The notes under the pieces were generated by a model. It was not told the origin of the DNA. It worked only from the letters and a program-made list of their open reading frames with translations, and searched no databases. Of a stretch of DNA of 64,000 bases, positions 39,392-48,468 are shown piece after piece (position 1 is the first letter of the stretch; each line of letters starts with the position of its first letter). This DNA is from Microbacterium sp. GCS4 (GTDB lineage Bacteria; Actinomycetota; Actinomycetes; Actinomycetales; Microbacteriaceae): the NCBI RefSeq assembly GCF_001262495.1, contig NZ_LGYE01000001.1:248001-312000 (forward strand), read 5' to 3'. The translations under genes were made by a program, and so were the position numbers.

Positions 39392-41350
39392 ATGGTGACG
39401 CAGAGCCGACGCATCGCGCGCGTGCTCCTCGATTCGCCGCTCCCGCAACTGGACCGGCTGTTCGACTACGCGCTGCCCGAAGAGATTGTCGACGTCGCGC
39501 CGGGCGCGCGCGTGCGGGTTCCGCTGCGCACCGCAGGGCGCGTCGTGGACGGGTTCATCGTCGAGCTCGACACCGAGAGCGACGCCGATCGCGCGCTGTC
39601 CGAGGTCGACACCCTGGTGTCGCCCGTGCCCGTGCTGCCCGAGCGGCTGTACCGACTCGCGCGCAGGGTCGCCGACAGGGCGGCGGGGTCGGCATCCGAC
39701 ATCCTGCGTCTCGTCATCCCCAAGCGCCAGGTGCGCGTCGAGAAGGCGTGGACCGCTGACACGCCGGCGGTCTCCCCATCGGAGGATGCTCGCGAACGCG
39801 CGGCGGATCTCGTGTCGCAGTACGACGGGCTCGCCGAGGTACTCGACGCCGGTGGTCGCGCTGCGGTCGAGGCGATCCCCGCAGCGCGCGAGGGCGCGCC
39901 TGGATGGGCGGCTCTGCTCGCCGCCTCGGCATCGCGGATGCTCTCGGCGGGACGGTCCAGCATCCTGGTCGTGCCCGATCATCGTGATCTCGATCGGCTG
40001 CTGTCGGCGCTCGCACCGGTCCTGCCTCCGGAGTCGATCGTGCGTCACGACTCGCGTCAGACGAACCCGGATCGCTATAGGGCATTCCTCCGCACGCTCG
40101 AGGACTCGCCGTGCGTGGTCATCGGCAACCGATCCGCGGTGTACGCACCGGTGCGCGCCGGTCTGGTCGCGATCTGGGATGACGGCGACACGCTGCTGGG
40201 GGAGCCGCTCGCGCCCTACGTGCACGCTCGCGACGCGGCGCTGCTGCGTCAGGAGCAGGAAGGCTCAGCGCTCCTGTTCGCGGGCCACACGCGCACCACC
40301 GACGTCGAGAGGCTCGTGGCGCGCGGCTGGCTGGAGGATGTGAGAGCCGCCCGCCGCGTTCTGCCGCGGGTCGTGCTGAGCACGCCGCAGGAGATGGAGC
40401 AGCCCACCGCCCAGCGGATGCCGTCCTCGGCGTTCCTCGCGACCAGGACCGCCGCCGCGGAGGGACCCGTGCTCGTGCAGGTCTCGCGCCCGGGTTTCGC
40501 GCCGTCTCTCGTGTGCGCCGAATGCCGTGCGCCGGCGCGCTGCGCGCACTGCGGCGGCCCGCTCGGGGCGACGCACCGCGGCGCGGTCCCGGTGTGCGGG
40601 TGGTGCGGGCGCGGCGCCCGCGCGTGGGCATGCCCGCACTGCTCGTCGACGCAGCTCCGCCTGGCGTCCTCGGGGAGCGAGCGGACCGCGGATGAGCTCG
40701 GCAAGGCGTTCCCCGGGATCCGGGTGATCGTCGCCGACTCAGCGCACCCGGTCGAGCGCGTCGCCGACAAGCCGGCGCTCGTCATCGCGACGAGGGGCGC
40801 CGAACCCCTCGCGGACGGCGGATACCGCGCGGTCGTGCTGCTCGACGGACCGCGGATGCTGCAGGCACCCGACCTCCGGATCGGCGAAGCGTGTCTGCGC
40901 TGGTGGTCGAACGCCGCGGCCCTCGCCGCCCCGGGCGCGCCCGTGCACCTCGTGGGTGTCGACGGCGCTGTCGCCCGCGCCCTCGCGACCTGGACTCAAC
41001 CCGCCTATGCTCGCGCAGAGCTGGCGGAGCGTGATCCGCTGCACATGCCCCCGGCGGCGCGCGTGGCGCTCGTCGAGGGCTCCGCCGCGGCAGTCGGGCG
41101 TGCTCTCGCGTCTCTCCACGAGCTCGCCCTGCCCCCCGACGCTGTGCTCGGACCGGTGCCACTCGAGTCGGACGACGTGCCTCCCCGGGTCCGCGCCCTC
41201 GTCCGCTTCGACTACGGCGCGGGCGCCCGCGTGTCGTCCACGCTGCGCGCGGCTGTCGTCTCCGAGGCCATGAGCGCGCGCCGGGGCAAGGGACGCTCGA
41301 CACGGAGCACTCTCACGGTCCGCCTCGATATCCTCGATCCAGAGCTCTGA
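39392..41350 (+). CDS. priA: Primosomal protein N' (PriA), apparently without helicase activity
   Basis: PriA recognises stalled forks and restarts replication. The 652-residue protein has the N-terminal 3'-DNA-binding domain (ARVLLDSPLPQLDRLFDYALP), a winged-helix region, and the zinc-binding cluster with eight cysteines (CAECRAPARCAHC and CGWCGRGARAWACPHC). The helicase part is degenerate: where a Walker A P-loop is expected there is only PDHRDL-type sequence, and IWDDGDTL stands in place of the DEAH box. This is the form known from other actinobacteria. It should keep DNA binding but not ATP-driven unwinding. ATG at 39392; a GTG one codon later is possible. Confidence 0.93.
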   Translation: MVTQSRRIARVLLDSPLPQLDRLFDYALPEEIVDVAPGARVRVPLRTAGRVVDGFIVELDTESDADRALSEVDTLVSPVPVLPERLYRLARRVADRAAGSASDILRLVIPKRQVRVEKAWTADTPAVSPSEDARERAADLVSQYDGLAEVLDAGGRAAVEAIPAAREGAPGWAALLAASASRMLSAGRSSILVVPDHRDLDRLLSALAPVLPPESIVRHDSRQTNPDRYRAFLRTLEDSPCVVIGNRSAVYAPVRAGLVAIWDDGDTLLGEPLAPYVHARDAALLRQEQEGSALLFAGHTRTTDVERLVARGWLEDVRAARRVLPRVVLSTPQEMEQPTAQRMPSSAFLATRTAAAEGPVLVQVSRPGFAPSLVCAECRAPARCAHCGGPLGATHRGAVPVCGWCGRGARAWACPHCSSTQLRLASSGSERTADELGKAFPGIRVIVADSAHPVERVADKPALVIATRGAEPLADGGYRAVVLLDGPRMLQAPDLRIGEACLRWWSNAAALAAPGAPVHLVGVDGAVARALATWTQPAYARAELAERDPLHMPPAARVALVEGSAAAVGRALASLHELALPPDAVLGPVPLESDDVPPRVRALVRFDYGAGARVSSTLRAAVVSEAMSARRGKGRSTRSTLTVRLDILDPEL

Positions 41351-41403
41351 CCGGCCTCCGCCGATCGGTTCCGTTCGTCCCCGCATCCCTCCGGAGCACC
41401 TTC

Positions 41404-42330
41404 ATGCGTCTCGTCTTCGCCGGCACACCCGCCGCCGCCGTTCCCACTCTCCGCCGCCTCGCCTCCGAGCATGACATCGCGGCGGTCATCACGCGTCCGG
41501 ATGCCCCTCTGGGGCGCAAGCGCGTGCTGACCCCGTCGCCGGTCGCTCAGGCCGCGCACGAGCTCGGTCTGCCGGTGATCCCGGCAGCGCGGCTCGACGA
41601 AGAGGCGACCGCGCGCATCTCCTTGCTCGAACCCGAGCTGGGCGTGATCGTCGCGTACGGAGGCCTCGTGCGCGAACCCCTGCTGTCCATCCCGAAGGCC
41701 GGGTGGATCAACCTGCACTTCTCCCTGCTGCCGCGATGGCGGGGTGCGGCCCCGGTGCAGCGCGCTCTCATGGCCGGCGACGACAGGATCGGAGCGAGCG
41801 TGTTCCAGCTCGTCCCCGCTCTGGACGCGGGCGAGGTCTTCGGGATGCGCGAGGTCGCGGTCCCCGGCGATGCGACGGCGGCGACTGTGCTCGAGATCCT
41901 CGCCGCGGACGGAGCGGACCTCACGTCCGAGGTCGTCGCGGGCATCGCAGCGGGCACCGCTCGGGCGGTCCCGCAGGAGGGCGAGGTCACGCTCGCCCCC
42001 AAGCTCACCTGGGAGGACGGCGCTCTCGACTGGACGGCTCCGCGCGCAGAGGTCTTCGCCCGCTACCGCGGTGTCACACCGGAGCCGGGCGCGCACACCA
42101 CCGTCGTCGGGCAGCGGCTCAAGATCCTCGAAGCGAACGTCGACGCCGAGATGGCCGACGTCGCGCTCGCTCCCGGAGAGGTCGCCGCGACGAAGCATGC
42201 CGTCCTCATCGGGACCGCGGACGCGCCGCTCGCCGTCACACGCGTGCAGCCCGCGGGCAAGGGCGCGATGCGCGCGGTCGACTGGTGGCGCGGTGTGCAC
42301 GGCGGCGACGGGACGAGGTTCGGATCATGA
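41404..42330 (+). CDS. fmt: Methionyl-tRNA formyltransferase
   Basis: Formylates initiator Met-tRNA using 10-formyltetrahydrofolate. The 308-residue product begins MRLVFAGTPAAAVP, has the catalytic Asn-His-Asp region with NLHFSLLPRWRGAAPVQ (SLLPxxRG signature, about 110-125), and the C-terminal OB-fold domain (APKLTWEDGALDW). Ends overlapping rsmB by ATGA. The priA-fmt-rsmB-rpe order is conserved in actinobacteria. No def gene is present beside it. Confidence 0.96.
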   Translation: MRLVFAGTPAAAVPTLRRLASEHDIAAVITRPDAPLGRKRVLTPSPVAQAAHELGLPVIPAARLDEEATARISLLEPELGVIVAYGGLVREPLLSIPKAGWINLHFSLLPRWRGAAPVQRALMAGDDRIGASVFQLVPALDAGEVFGMREVAVPGDATAATVLEILAADGADLTSEVVAGIAAGTARAVPQEGEVTLAPKLTWEDGALDWTAPRAEVFARYRGVTPEPGAHTTVVGQRLKILEANVDAEMADVALAPGEVAATKHAVLIGTADAPLAVTRVQPAGKGAMRAVDWWRGVHGGDGTRFGS

Positions 42331-43871
42331 GCGAACGCGACCGGATCCGTGGCGGAGCGGAGAACCGACGTCCCCAATCCGACTCCCGACCGGCGCGGCG
42401 GAATGCCGGACCATCGGATGACGACCGGAACGGTGGCGCGCGGAACAGGGGTCAGCGCGCTGCGCGGAGCCCGCAGCGCGGAGTGCAGCCTGCACGCCGC
42501 GTCGCGTACGACGTGCTGCGTGCGGTGTCCGACTCCGACGCGTACGCCAACCTCATCCTTCCGACGGCGATCGCCGAGGCGGGCCTGACTCCGCAGGACG
42601 CGGCGCTCGCGACCGAACTCGCCTACGGGACCCTGCGACGTCGGGGAACGTACGACGCGGTGATCGCGGCCGCCGCCGACCGCTCCGCGGAGGACATCGA
42701 TCCTGCGGTGCTCGACGCCCTGCGTCTCGCCGCGCACCAGCTCCTCGCGACGCGGGTGGCATCCCATGCGGCCGTGAACGAGTCCGTGAACCTCATCGCC
42801 GCGGCCCAGGGGCGCGGAGCGGCGGGCTTCGCGAACGCCGTGCTGCGTCGGATCGCGCGGGAGACGCCCGGACAGTGGGAGGAGCGCATCGAGTCGACGG
42901 CGCGGTCGGACGACGAACGCCTCGCCCTGCGTACCGCGCACCCGGTCTGGGTCATCCGGGCACTGCGTCGTGCCCTTGCGGCGGAGGGCCGCGGCGAGGA
43001 GCTCGACGATCTCCTCGCCGCCGACAACGTCTCGCCCGAGGTCACCTTGGTCGCGCTGCCCGGGCTCGCCGCCACGGGCGAGCCCCGACGTCCCTTCGCG
43101 CCGACCGCCTACGGCTCGCCCGGTGGCGATCCGCACCGCGTCGTGGCCGCCTCCGGTGGCACGGTCCGTGTGCAGGATGAGGGATCGCAGCTGGTCGCCC
43201 TCGCTCTCGCGGCCGCGTCGCCGATCCGGGCGGGGGAGCGGTGGCTCGATCTCTGCGCCGGACCCGGGGGCAAGACGGCGCTGCTGGGGGCTGTCGCGCA
43301 CCAGCACGATGTGCACCTCGAGGCGAACGAGGTCGTGCCGACCAGAGCACGTCTGGTGCGCAAGGCCCTGCGTGCGGTCCCCGGCGACATCGTCGTGCAC
43401 GAGGCGGACGGGCGTGTCCTCGCCGCTGAGCATCCGGCGGAGTTCGACCGCATCCTCGTCGACGCGCCGTGCACAGGCCTCGGCGCGCTTCGTCGCCGTC
43501 CCGAGGCACGCTGGCGCAAGACCCCGGCGGACGTCGCCGATCTCGTGCCGCTCCAGGTCGAGCTCCTGTCCGCCGCTATCGGTGCCCTCGCGCCCGGGGG
43601 GATCGTGGCCTACGTGACGTGCTCGCCGCATCTCGCCGAGACCACGGGCGTGGTGCAGGAGATCCTGCGCACCCACGATGACATCACGGAGCTCGACGCT
43701 CGCGCCGTCCTCGCCGGAGTCGCGGAATCGCCGATCGATCTCGCCTCCGACGGCTCAGGACGCGTCCAGCTGTGGCCCCACCGGCACGGCACCGACGCGA
43801 TGTTCCTCGCGCTCCTCCAGCGGCGCGACGCCGCTGCGGACCGCACGACCACGGAAGATCGAGGAGACTAG
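42327..43871 (+). CDS. rsmB: 16S rRNA (cytosine-5) methyltransferase RsmB/Fmu family
   Basis: SAM-dependent enzyme expected to methylate C967 of 16S rRNA. The 514-residue protein has a disordered basic N-terminus of about 55 residues, a NusB-like domain (about 58-200, with VNESVNLIAAAQGRGAAGFANAVLRR), and the Rossmann methyltransferase domain with VQDEGSQLVALAL, LCAGPGGKTALL (SAM site), VDAPCTGLGALRRRP and YVTCSPHLAE, which hold the two catalytic cysteines. The ATG overlaps the fmt stop; an upstream open frame is the fmt shadow. Confidence 0.95.
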   Translation: MSERDRIRGGAENRRPQSDSRPARRNAGPSDDDRNGGARNRGQRAARSPQRGVQPARRVAYDVLRAVSDSDAYANLILPTAIAEAGLTPQDAALATELAYGTLRRRGTYDAVIAAAADRSAEDIDPAVLDALRLAAHQLLATRVASHAAVNESVNLIAAAQGRGAAGFANAVLRRIARETPGQWEERIESTARSDDERLALRTAHPVWVIRALRRALAAEGRGEELDDLLAADNVSPEVTLVALPGLAATGEPRRPFAPTAYGSPGGDPHRVVAASGGTVRVQDEGSQLVALALAAASPIRAGERWLDLCAGPGGKTALLGAVAHQHDVHLEANEVVPTRARLVRKALRAVPGDIVVHEADGRVLAAEHPAEFDRILVDAPCTGLGALRRRPEARWRKTPADVADLVPLQVELLSAAIGALAPGGIVAYVTCSPHLAETTGVVQEILRTHDDITELDARAVLAGVAESPIDLASDGSGRVQLWPHRHGTDAMFLALLQRRDAAADRTTTEDRGD

Positions 43872-43875
43872 AGCC

Positions 43876-44556
43876 GTGGACCTCCCCGACGCACCGCGCA
43901 TCAATCCCAGCATCCTCGCCGCCGACTTCGTCAACATGCAACGCGACCTCGCACGCATCGCGACGGCAGACTTCGCTCACGTCGACGTCATGGACAACCA
44001 CTTCGTGCCGAATCTGACGTTCGGTCCGCAGATGGTCGAGCGCATCCAGGCGACGAGCCCGATCCCGCTCGACGTGCATCTCATGATCACGGATCCTGAC
44101 CGCTGGGCGCCCGCGTACGCGGAGCTGGGGGCGGCGAGCGTGACGTTCCACCTGGAGGCCGCCGCCGACCCGATCTCCCTGGCCCGAGCGCTTCGCGGCA
44201 TCGGCGCCCGGGCAGGGGTGGCGATCAAGCCGGACACGCCCGCCGAGGGCCTGTACCCCGTGCTGGACGAGTTCGATCAGATCCTGGTGATGACCGTGGA
44301 GCCCGGGTTCGGCGGGCAGGGTTTCATGCCCGAGACCATGCCGAAGCTGCGAGCCCTGGCCGATGAGGCGAGGCGCCGCGGGTCGAACGTGTGGCTGCAG
44401 GTCGACGGCGGCATCTCGGACGCGACGATCGAGCAGGCGGCTGCTGCCGGGGCCGACACCTTCGTCGCCGGCTCCGCCGTGTACGGTGCGGACGACGTCG
44501 AGGCGGCCGTCACCCGGCTCAGGGACCGCGCCAGAGCCGCTAGCCTGGAACCGTGA
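43876..44556 (+). CDS. rpe: Ribulose-phosphate 3-epimerase
   Basis: Interconverts ribulose-5-phosphate and xylulose-5-phosphate in the pentose phosphate pathway. The 226-residue TIM barrel has [10 protein letters not shown], the metal-binding [37 protein letters not shown] and the phosphate-binding DGGI and AGSAVYG motifs. GTG start four bases after rsmB. A likely promoter for hisE is embedded in its last codons, so the his genes need not depend on this transcript. Confidence 0.96.
   Translation: MDLPDAPRINPSILAADFVNMQRDLARIATADFAHVDVMDNHFVPNLTFGPQMVERIQATSPIPLDVHLMITDPDRWAPAYAELGAASVTFHLEAAADPISLARALRGIGARAGVAIKPDTPAEGLYPVLDEFDQILVMTVEPGFGGQGFMPETMPKLRALADEARRRGSNVWLQVDGGISDATIEQAAAAGADTFVAGSAVYGADDVEAAVTRLRDRARAASLEP
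44541..44546 (+). promoter_or_regulatory. Putative -10 element TAGCCT for leaderless hisE
   Basis: Located inside the end of rpe, with exactly 6 bases before the GTG start of hisE; same hexamer and spacing as at rarA. Confidence 0.45.
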
Positions 44557-44816
44557 AGACTTTCGACGAACTGTTCGCCGAGCTCAGCCTCAAGGCCGAG
44601 ACCCGACCCGAGGGCTCGGGCACGGTCGCGGAGCTCGACGGCGGCGTGCACACGATCGGCAAGAAGATCGTCGAGGAGGCCGCCGAGGTCTGGATGGCGT
44701 CCGAATACGAATCCGATGACGCCGCGGCAGAGGAGATCTCGCAGCTGCTGTACCACGTGCAGGTGATGATGCTCGCGAAAGGCCTGACCCTGCAGGACGT
44801 CTACCGACATCTGTGA
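44553..44816 (+). CDS. hisE: Phosphoribosyl-ATP pyrophosphatase
   Basis: Second step of histidine synthesis, hydrolysing PR-ATP to PR-AMP. The 87-residue MazG-like protein has the metal-binding E-x-x-E helix [13 protein letters not shown] followed by [20 protein letters not shown] with the second acidic set. GTG start overlapping the rpe stop. It is separate from hisI, as in other actinobacteria, while many Gram-negatives fuse them. Confidence 0.95.
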   Translation: MKTFDELFAELSLKAETRPEGSGTVAELDGGVHTIGKKIVEEAAEVWMASEYESDDAAAEEISQLLYHVQVMMLAKGLTLQDVYRHL

Positions 44817-44855
44817 TGCGCCCCGCCCCATTCACTCCGAACTGAAGGCTGCACC

Positions 44856-45698
44856 ATGCTGCGCATCGCTGTCCCCAACAAGGGCTCTCTCTCCGAGACG
44901 GCCGCCGAGATGCTCGCGGAGGCCGGTTACGCCGGTCGTCGCGATCCCAAGACCCTGCACGTGATCGACCCCGAGAACGACGTCGAGTTCTTCTTCCTGC
45001 GCCCCAAGGACATCGCGACGTACGTCGGGTCAGGAGCGATCGACGTCGGCATCACCGGTCGTGATCTCCTGCTCGACGCGCGCATGCCCGGAGCGCGTGA
45101 GATCGAGGCGCTCGGCTTCGCCGGCTCGACGTTCCGGTTCGCCGCGCCCTCCGGTCGCTACACGGACGTGTCCGAACTCGACGGTCTGCGCATCGCGACC
45201 TCGTACCCCGGTCTCGTCGACGCGTTCCTCGACGAGCGCGGCATCGCCGTGGACCTCGTGCCGCTGGACGGTGCCGTCGAGTCCGCTGTGCGCCTCGGCG
45301 TGGCGGATGCCGTCGCCGACGTCGTCGAGACCGGCACGACGCTGCGCCAGGCCGGCCTCGACGTGTTCGGTCCGATCATCCTCGAGTCCGAGGCTGTGCT
45401 GATCGCCGGACCGCACGACGCGGAGGGCTCCGAGACGCTCCTCCGTCGCCTGCGCGGGGTGATGGTGGCTCGCCGCTTCGTGATGATCGACTACGATCTC
45501 CCCGCAGCCCTCCTCGACGACGCCGTGAAGGTCGCCGGGGGCATCGAGTCGCCGACCGTGTCGCCGCTGCGCGATCCCGAGTGGGTCGCAGTGCGGGTGA
45601 TGGTGGCGCGCTCGCGCGTGAACCCCGTCATGGACGAGCTGTACGCCCTCGGCGCTCGGGCGATCCTCGTGACGGCGATCCACAACGCGAGGCTCTGA
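44856..45698 (+). CDS. hisG: ATP phosphoribosyltransferase (long form)
   Basis: First and feedback-controlled step of histidine synthesis. The 280-residue length marks the long form with catalytic domains ([37 protein letters not shown], the PRPP loop) plus a C-terminal ACT-like regulatory domain (about 205-280, [15 protein letters not shown]). This form does not need HisZ and binds histidine itself. A GAAGG ribosome site precedes the ATG. The stop overlaps hisF by TGATG. Confidence 0.96.
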   Translation: MLRIAVPNKGSLSETAAEMLAEAGYAGRRDPKTLHVIDPENDVEFFFLRPKDIATYVGSGAIDVGITGRDLLLDARMPGAREIEALGFAGSTFRFAAPSGRYTDVSELDGLRIATSYPGLVDAFLDERGIAVDLVPLDGAVESAVRLGVADAVADVVETGTTLRQAGLDVFGPIILESEAVLIAGPHDAEGSETLLRRLRGVMVARRFVMIDYDLPAALLDDAVKVAGGIESPTVSPLRDPEWVAVRVMVARSRVNPVMDELYALGARAILVTAIHNARL

Positions 45699-46459
45699 TG
45701 ACGCTCGCCAGCCGCGTCATCCCGTGCCTCGACGTCGCCGAGGGGCGTGTCGTCAAGGGCGTCAACTTCGAGAACCTCCGCGACATGGGCGACCCCGTCG
45801 AGCTCGCGCGCCACTACGCCGCGCAGGGAGCGGACGAGATCACCTTCCTCGACGTCACGGCCACGGTCGACGCGCGGGCGACCACGTACGACGTCGTGCA
45901 GCGCACGGCCGAACAGGTCTTCGTCCCGCTCACGGTCGGCGGGGGAGTGCGCTCGGTGGACGACGTCGCTCGCCTGCTCGCGGTCGGCGCCGACAAGATC
46001 GGCGTCAACTCAGCGGCGATCGCCCGTCCCGACCTCCTCGGCGAGATCGCGGATCGTTTCGGTGCGCAGGTGCTCGTGCTGTCGCTCGACGTCAAGCGTG
46101 CGGACACCACCGCGTCCGGCTTCGTCGTCACGACACACGGCGGGCGCACCCAGACCACGCTCGACGCGCTGGAGTGGGCGCGCGAAGCGGCAGAGCGCGG
46201 CGCCGGCGAGCTGCTCGTCAACTCGATCGACGCCGACGGCACGCGCGACGGCTTCGACCTCGAGCTCGTGTCGTTGATGCGCGAGATCGCCTCGGTGCCC
46301 GTGATCGCCTCGGGCGGAGCGGGGAAGGCCGAGGACTTCGCCCCGGCGATCAAAGCGGGCGCGGATGCCGTTCTCGCCGCGAGCGTCTTCCACACCGGAG
46401 CGCTCACGGTCGGCGACGTCAAGGATGCGCTGCGCAGCGAAGGGGTGATCGTCCGGTGA
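45698..46459 (+). CDS. hisF: Imidazole glycerol phosphate synthase subunit HisF
   Basis: Cyclase subunit forming imidazole glycerol phosphate and AICAR from PRFAR and ammonia from HisH. The 253-residue TIM barrel has [19 protein letters not shown] (catalytic Asp), [40 protein letters not shown] (second catalytic Asp) and [13 protein letters not shown]. hisH and hisA are not beside it, so they must lie elsewhere. Starts on the hisG stop and overlaps hisI by GTGA. Confidence 0.96.
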   Translation: MTLASRVIPCLDVAEGRVVKGVNFENLRDMGDPVELARHYAAQGADEITFLDVTATVDARATTYDVVQRTAEQVFVPLTVGGGVRSVDDVARLLAVGADKIGVNSAAIARPDLLGEIADRFGAQVLVLSLDVKRADTTASGFVVTTHGGRTQTTLDALEWAREAAERGAGELLVNSIDADGTRDGFDLELVSLMREIASVPVIASGGAGKAEDFAPAIKAGADAVLAASVFHTGALTVGDVKDALRSEGVIVR

Positions 46460-46815
46460 GCACGGTAGACGAACGCATCGGGCAGGTCGCCTTCAACGCC
46501 GACGGGCTGGTACCCGCCATCGTGCAGCAGTGGGACACCGCCGAGGTGCTCATGCTCGCCTGGATGGATGCCGAGGCCCTGCGTCGCACCCTCACGAGCG
46601 GTCGTGCCGTGTACTGGTCTCGCTCCCGCCAGGAGTACTGGCGGAAGGGCGACACCTCCGGCAACATCCAGGTCGTCCACGAGGCGCGTCTCGACTGCGA
46701 CGGCGACGCGGTGCTTCTGCGTGTCGACCAGACGGGCCCGGCGTGCCACACCGGCACGCGCACCTGCTTCGACACGACCGACCTGGACGCCGTGGACGGG
46801 AGCACCGCCCTATGA
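46456..46815 (+). CDS. hisI: Phosphoribosyl-AMP cyclohydrolase
   Basis: Third step of histidine synthesis, opening the adenine ring of PR-AMP. The 119-residue protein has [16 protein letters not shown], the [19 protein letters not shown] motif and the zinc ligands [11 protein letters not shown] and [15 protein letters not shown] start overlapping hisF. It overlaps the following Trp-associated membrane gene by ATGA, with no trpE in between, unlike mycobacteria. Confidence 0.96.
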   Translation: MSTVDERIGQVAFNADGLVPAIVQQWDTAEVLMLAWMDAEALRRTLTSGRAVYWSRSRQEYWRKGDTSGNIQVVHEARLDCDGDAVLLRVDQTGPACHTGTRTCFDTTDLDAVDGSTAL

Positions 46816-47402
46816 GGATCGCTCGTCGCGGGCGCATGATCGGCGTCCTCGGCTTCCTGCTCGCGGGCGCCGTGGGCATCATCTCGTCGACCCAGACGTG
46901 GCTCACGGTGGAGCGTGCGGATGCGGGCGAGGCGATCCTGGTTCCCGGCGCGTCCGCGCTCCCGCTGCTCGCGCCGCTGAGCCTGGCCGTACTGGCACTC
47001 GGCGTCGCGATGTCGATCGTCGGCCCTGTGCTCCGTCTCGTGTTCGGCATCCTGGGGCTGGCGACCGGCCTGTTCCTGGCGTGGACCACGGTGCAGCTGT
47101 TCCTCGCCGAGCCGCTCGCGGCGGTGCGAACCACGGTCACGGAGACCACGGGCCTGGCCGGTGATGCCGCCGTCGCGGACGTCGTGCGCGGCATCGCGCT
47201 CTCGGCGTGGCCTGTCATCGCCCTCGTCGGCTGGGTCGTGCTGATCCTCGCATCCGTCGTCGTGGTCCTCACCTGGCGCCGCTGGAAGACCGGAGGACGG
47301 CGCTATCGCACCGACGCGCCGCACGGCACCGAGAGCAGCGGGCCCGTCGACGCGATCGATTCCTGGGACGACCTGTCGCGCGGAACCGATCCGACACGCT
47401 GA
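46812..47402 (+). CDS. Trp biosynthesis-associated membrane protein
   Basis: A 196-residue integral membrane protein with four hydrophobic segments: about 9-26, 48-71, 74-95 and 133-156, followed by a basic [10 protein letters not shown] and an acidic tail. The SSTQTWLTV pattern after the first helix and the position between hisI and trpC fit the Trp_oprn_chp family of actinobacteria. Its molecular role is unknown; its steady link to trp genes suggests a part in tryptophan or precursor transport. ATG overlaps the hisI stop. Confidence 0.87.
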   Translation: MRIARRGRMIGVLGFLLAGAVGIISSTQTWLTVERADAGEAILVPGASALPLLAPLSLAVLALGVAMSIVGPVLRLVFGILGLATGLFLAWTTVQLFLAEPLAAVRTTVTETTGLAGDAAVADVVRGIALSAWPVIALVGWVVLILASVVVVLTWRRWKTGGRRYRTDAPHGTESSGPVDAIDSWDDLSRGTDPTR

Positions 47403-47408
47403 CCCCGA

Positions 47409-47414
47409 TAGACT
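47409..47414 (+). promoter_or_regulatory. Putative -10 element TAGACT ahead of the trp genes
   Basis: TAGACT lies 6 bases after the stop of the membrane gene and 35 bases before the HGxxPAAW gene, with the ribosome site GGAGGAG between. It could drive HGxxPAAW-trpCBA separately from the his genes. No leader peptide or Trp-codon attenuator is visible. Confidence 0.4.
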
Positions 47415-47449
47415 GAACCCGATCCCGCACGCCGTCCCCGGAGGAGACC

Positions 47450-47695
47450 ATGACCAACCCGATCGCCGACCCCGGCCACGGACACTCGCCTGCAGCCTGG
47501 ACGGCCGTCATCATCATGCTGGTCGGATTCACGATCGGCACGGTCGGCTTCTGCTTCGCCGAGTTCAGCCCGCTGTGGGTCTCGCTGATCTGGATCGGCG
47601 CCGCGCTCATCCCCGTGGGCGCCGTCGCCGGCTGGGTCCTGGCCCGTGCCGGATACGGCGTGAAGGGTCCCAAGTACTCGCCGAAGGCGCACTAG
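47450..47695 (+). CDS. HGxxPAAW family small membrane protein
   Basis: An 81-residue protein named for its conserved motif, here HGHSPAAW (residues 10-17), which starts the first of two transmembrane helices (about 15-36 and 42-64). A short basic tail follows (GYGVKGPKYSPKAH). Such proteins sit next to trp genes in actinobacteria; function unknown. GGAGGAG gives a strong ribosome site. Its TAG stop overlaps the trpC GTG start. Confidence 0.9.
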   Translation: MTNPIADPGHGHSPAAWTAVIIMLVGFTIGTVGFCFAEFSPLWVSLIWIGAALIPVGAVAGWVLARAGYGVKGPKYSPKAH

Positions 47696-48468
47696 TGGTC
47701 CTCGCCGACCTCACGGCCGGCGCAGTCGCAGACGCGGAACGCCGCTCCCTCACGCGGCCGCTGGCTGAGGTGGAGCGCAACGCGCTGGAGCGCCCCGCTG
47801 CCAAGGACGCCCTGTCGTTCCTCGCCCCGACCGACCGGGTGAAGATCATCGCGGAGGTGAAGCGCGCGAGCCCCTCGCGCGGCGCCCTCGCCGACATCCC
47901 CGATCCCGCCCACCAGGCGTCCCTGTACGAGACGGGCGGTGCCTCGGCGATCAGCGTGTTGACCGAGGAGCGCCGTTTCGGGGGCAGCCTCGCCGACCTC
48001 GAGGCCGTGACCGCGCGGGTGTCCCTCCCGGTGCTCCGCAAGGACTTCATCGCCACGCGCTACCAGGTGCTGGAGGCGAGGGCGGCAGGCGCCGACCTCG
48101 TCCTGCTCATCGTCGCGGGCCTCGAGCCTGCGGTGCTGCAGGACCTCTTCGGCTTCATCGGCGACCTCGGCATGACGCCGCTCGTCGAGACGCATTCGGC
48201 CGACGAACTCGAGGCGGCGATCGACCTGGGTGCGCCGCTGATCGGCGTGAACGCGCGTGACCTGAAGACGCTCGAACTCGACCGCGACCTGTTCGGGCGT
48301 CTCGTCGACCGCATCCCCGACACCGCCGTGAAGATCGCGGAATCGGCGGTGCTCACCCCCGACGACGTCGTGCACTACCGCTCCGCGGGCGCCGACGTCG
48401 TGCTGATCGGCGAGGCGCTCGTGACCGGCGACCCCGTCGCCACCCTCAAGACCTTCCTGGAGGCGTGA
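47695..48468 (+). CDS. trpC: Indole-3-glycerol phosphate synthase
   Basis: Forms indole-3-glycerol phosphate from CdRP. The 257-residue TIM barrel shows [14 protein letters not shown] (catalytic Lys), [29 protein letters not shown] (second catalytic Lys), [24 protein letters not shown] and the phosphate-binding AESAV and IGEAL loops. Stand-alone, not fused to trpF. GTG start on the previous stop; its own stop overlaps trpB by TGATG. Confidence 0.96.
   Translation: MVLADLTAGAVADAERRSLTRPLAEVERNALERPAAKDALSFLAPTDRVKIIAEVKRASPSRGALADIPDPAHQASLYETGGASAISVLTEERRFGGSLADLEAVTARVSLPVLRKDFIATRYQVLEARAAGADLVLLIVAGLEPAVLQDLFGFIGDLGMTPLVETHSADELEAAIDLGAPLIGVNARDLKTLELDRDLFGRLVDRIPDTAVKIAESAVLTPDDVVHYRSAGADVVLIGEALVTGDPVATLKTFLEA

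Noticed and set aside
47403..47449. Possible trp attenuator or leader peptide
   Set aside because: The gap is 47 bases with no Trp codons in a short frame and no competing hairpins.
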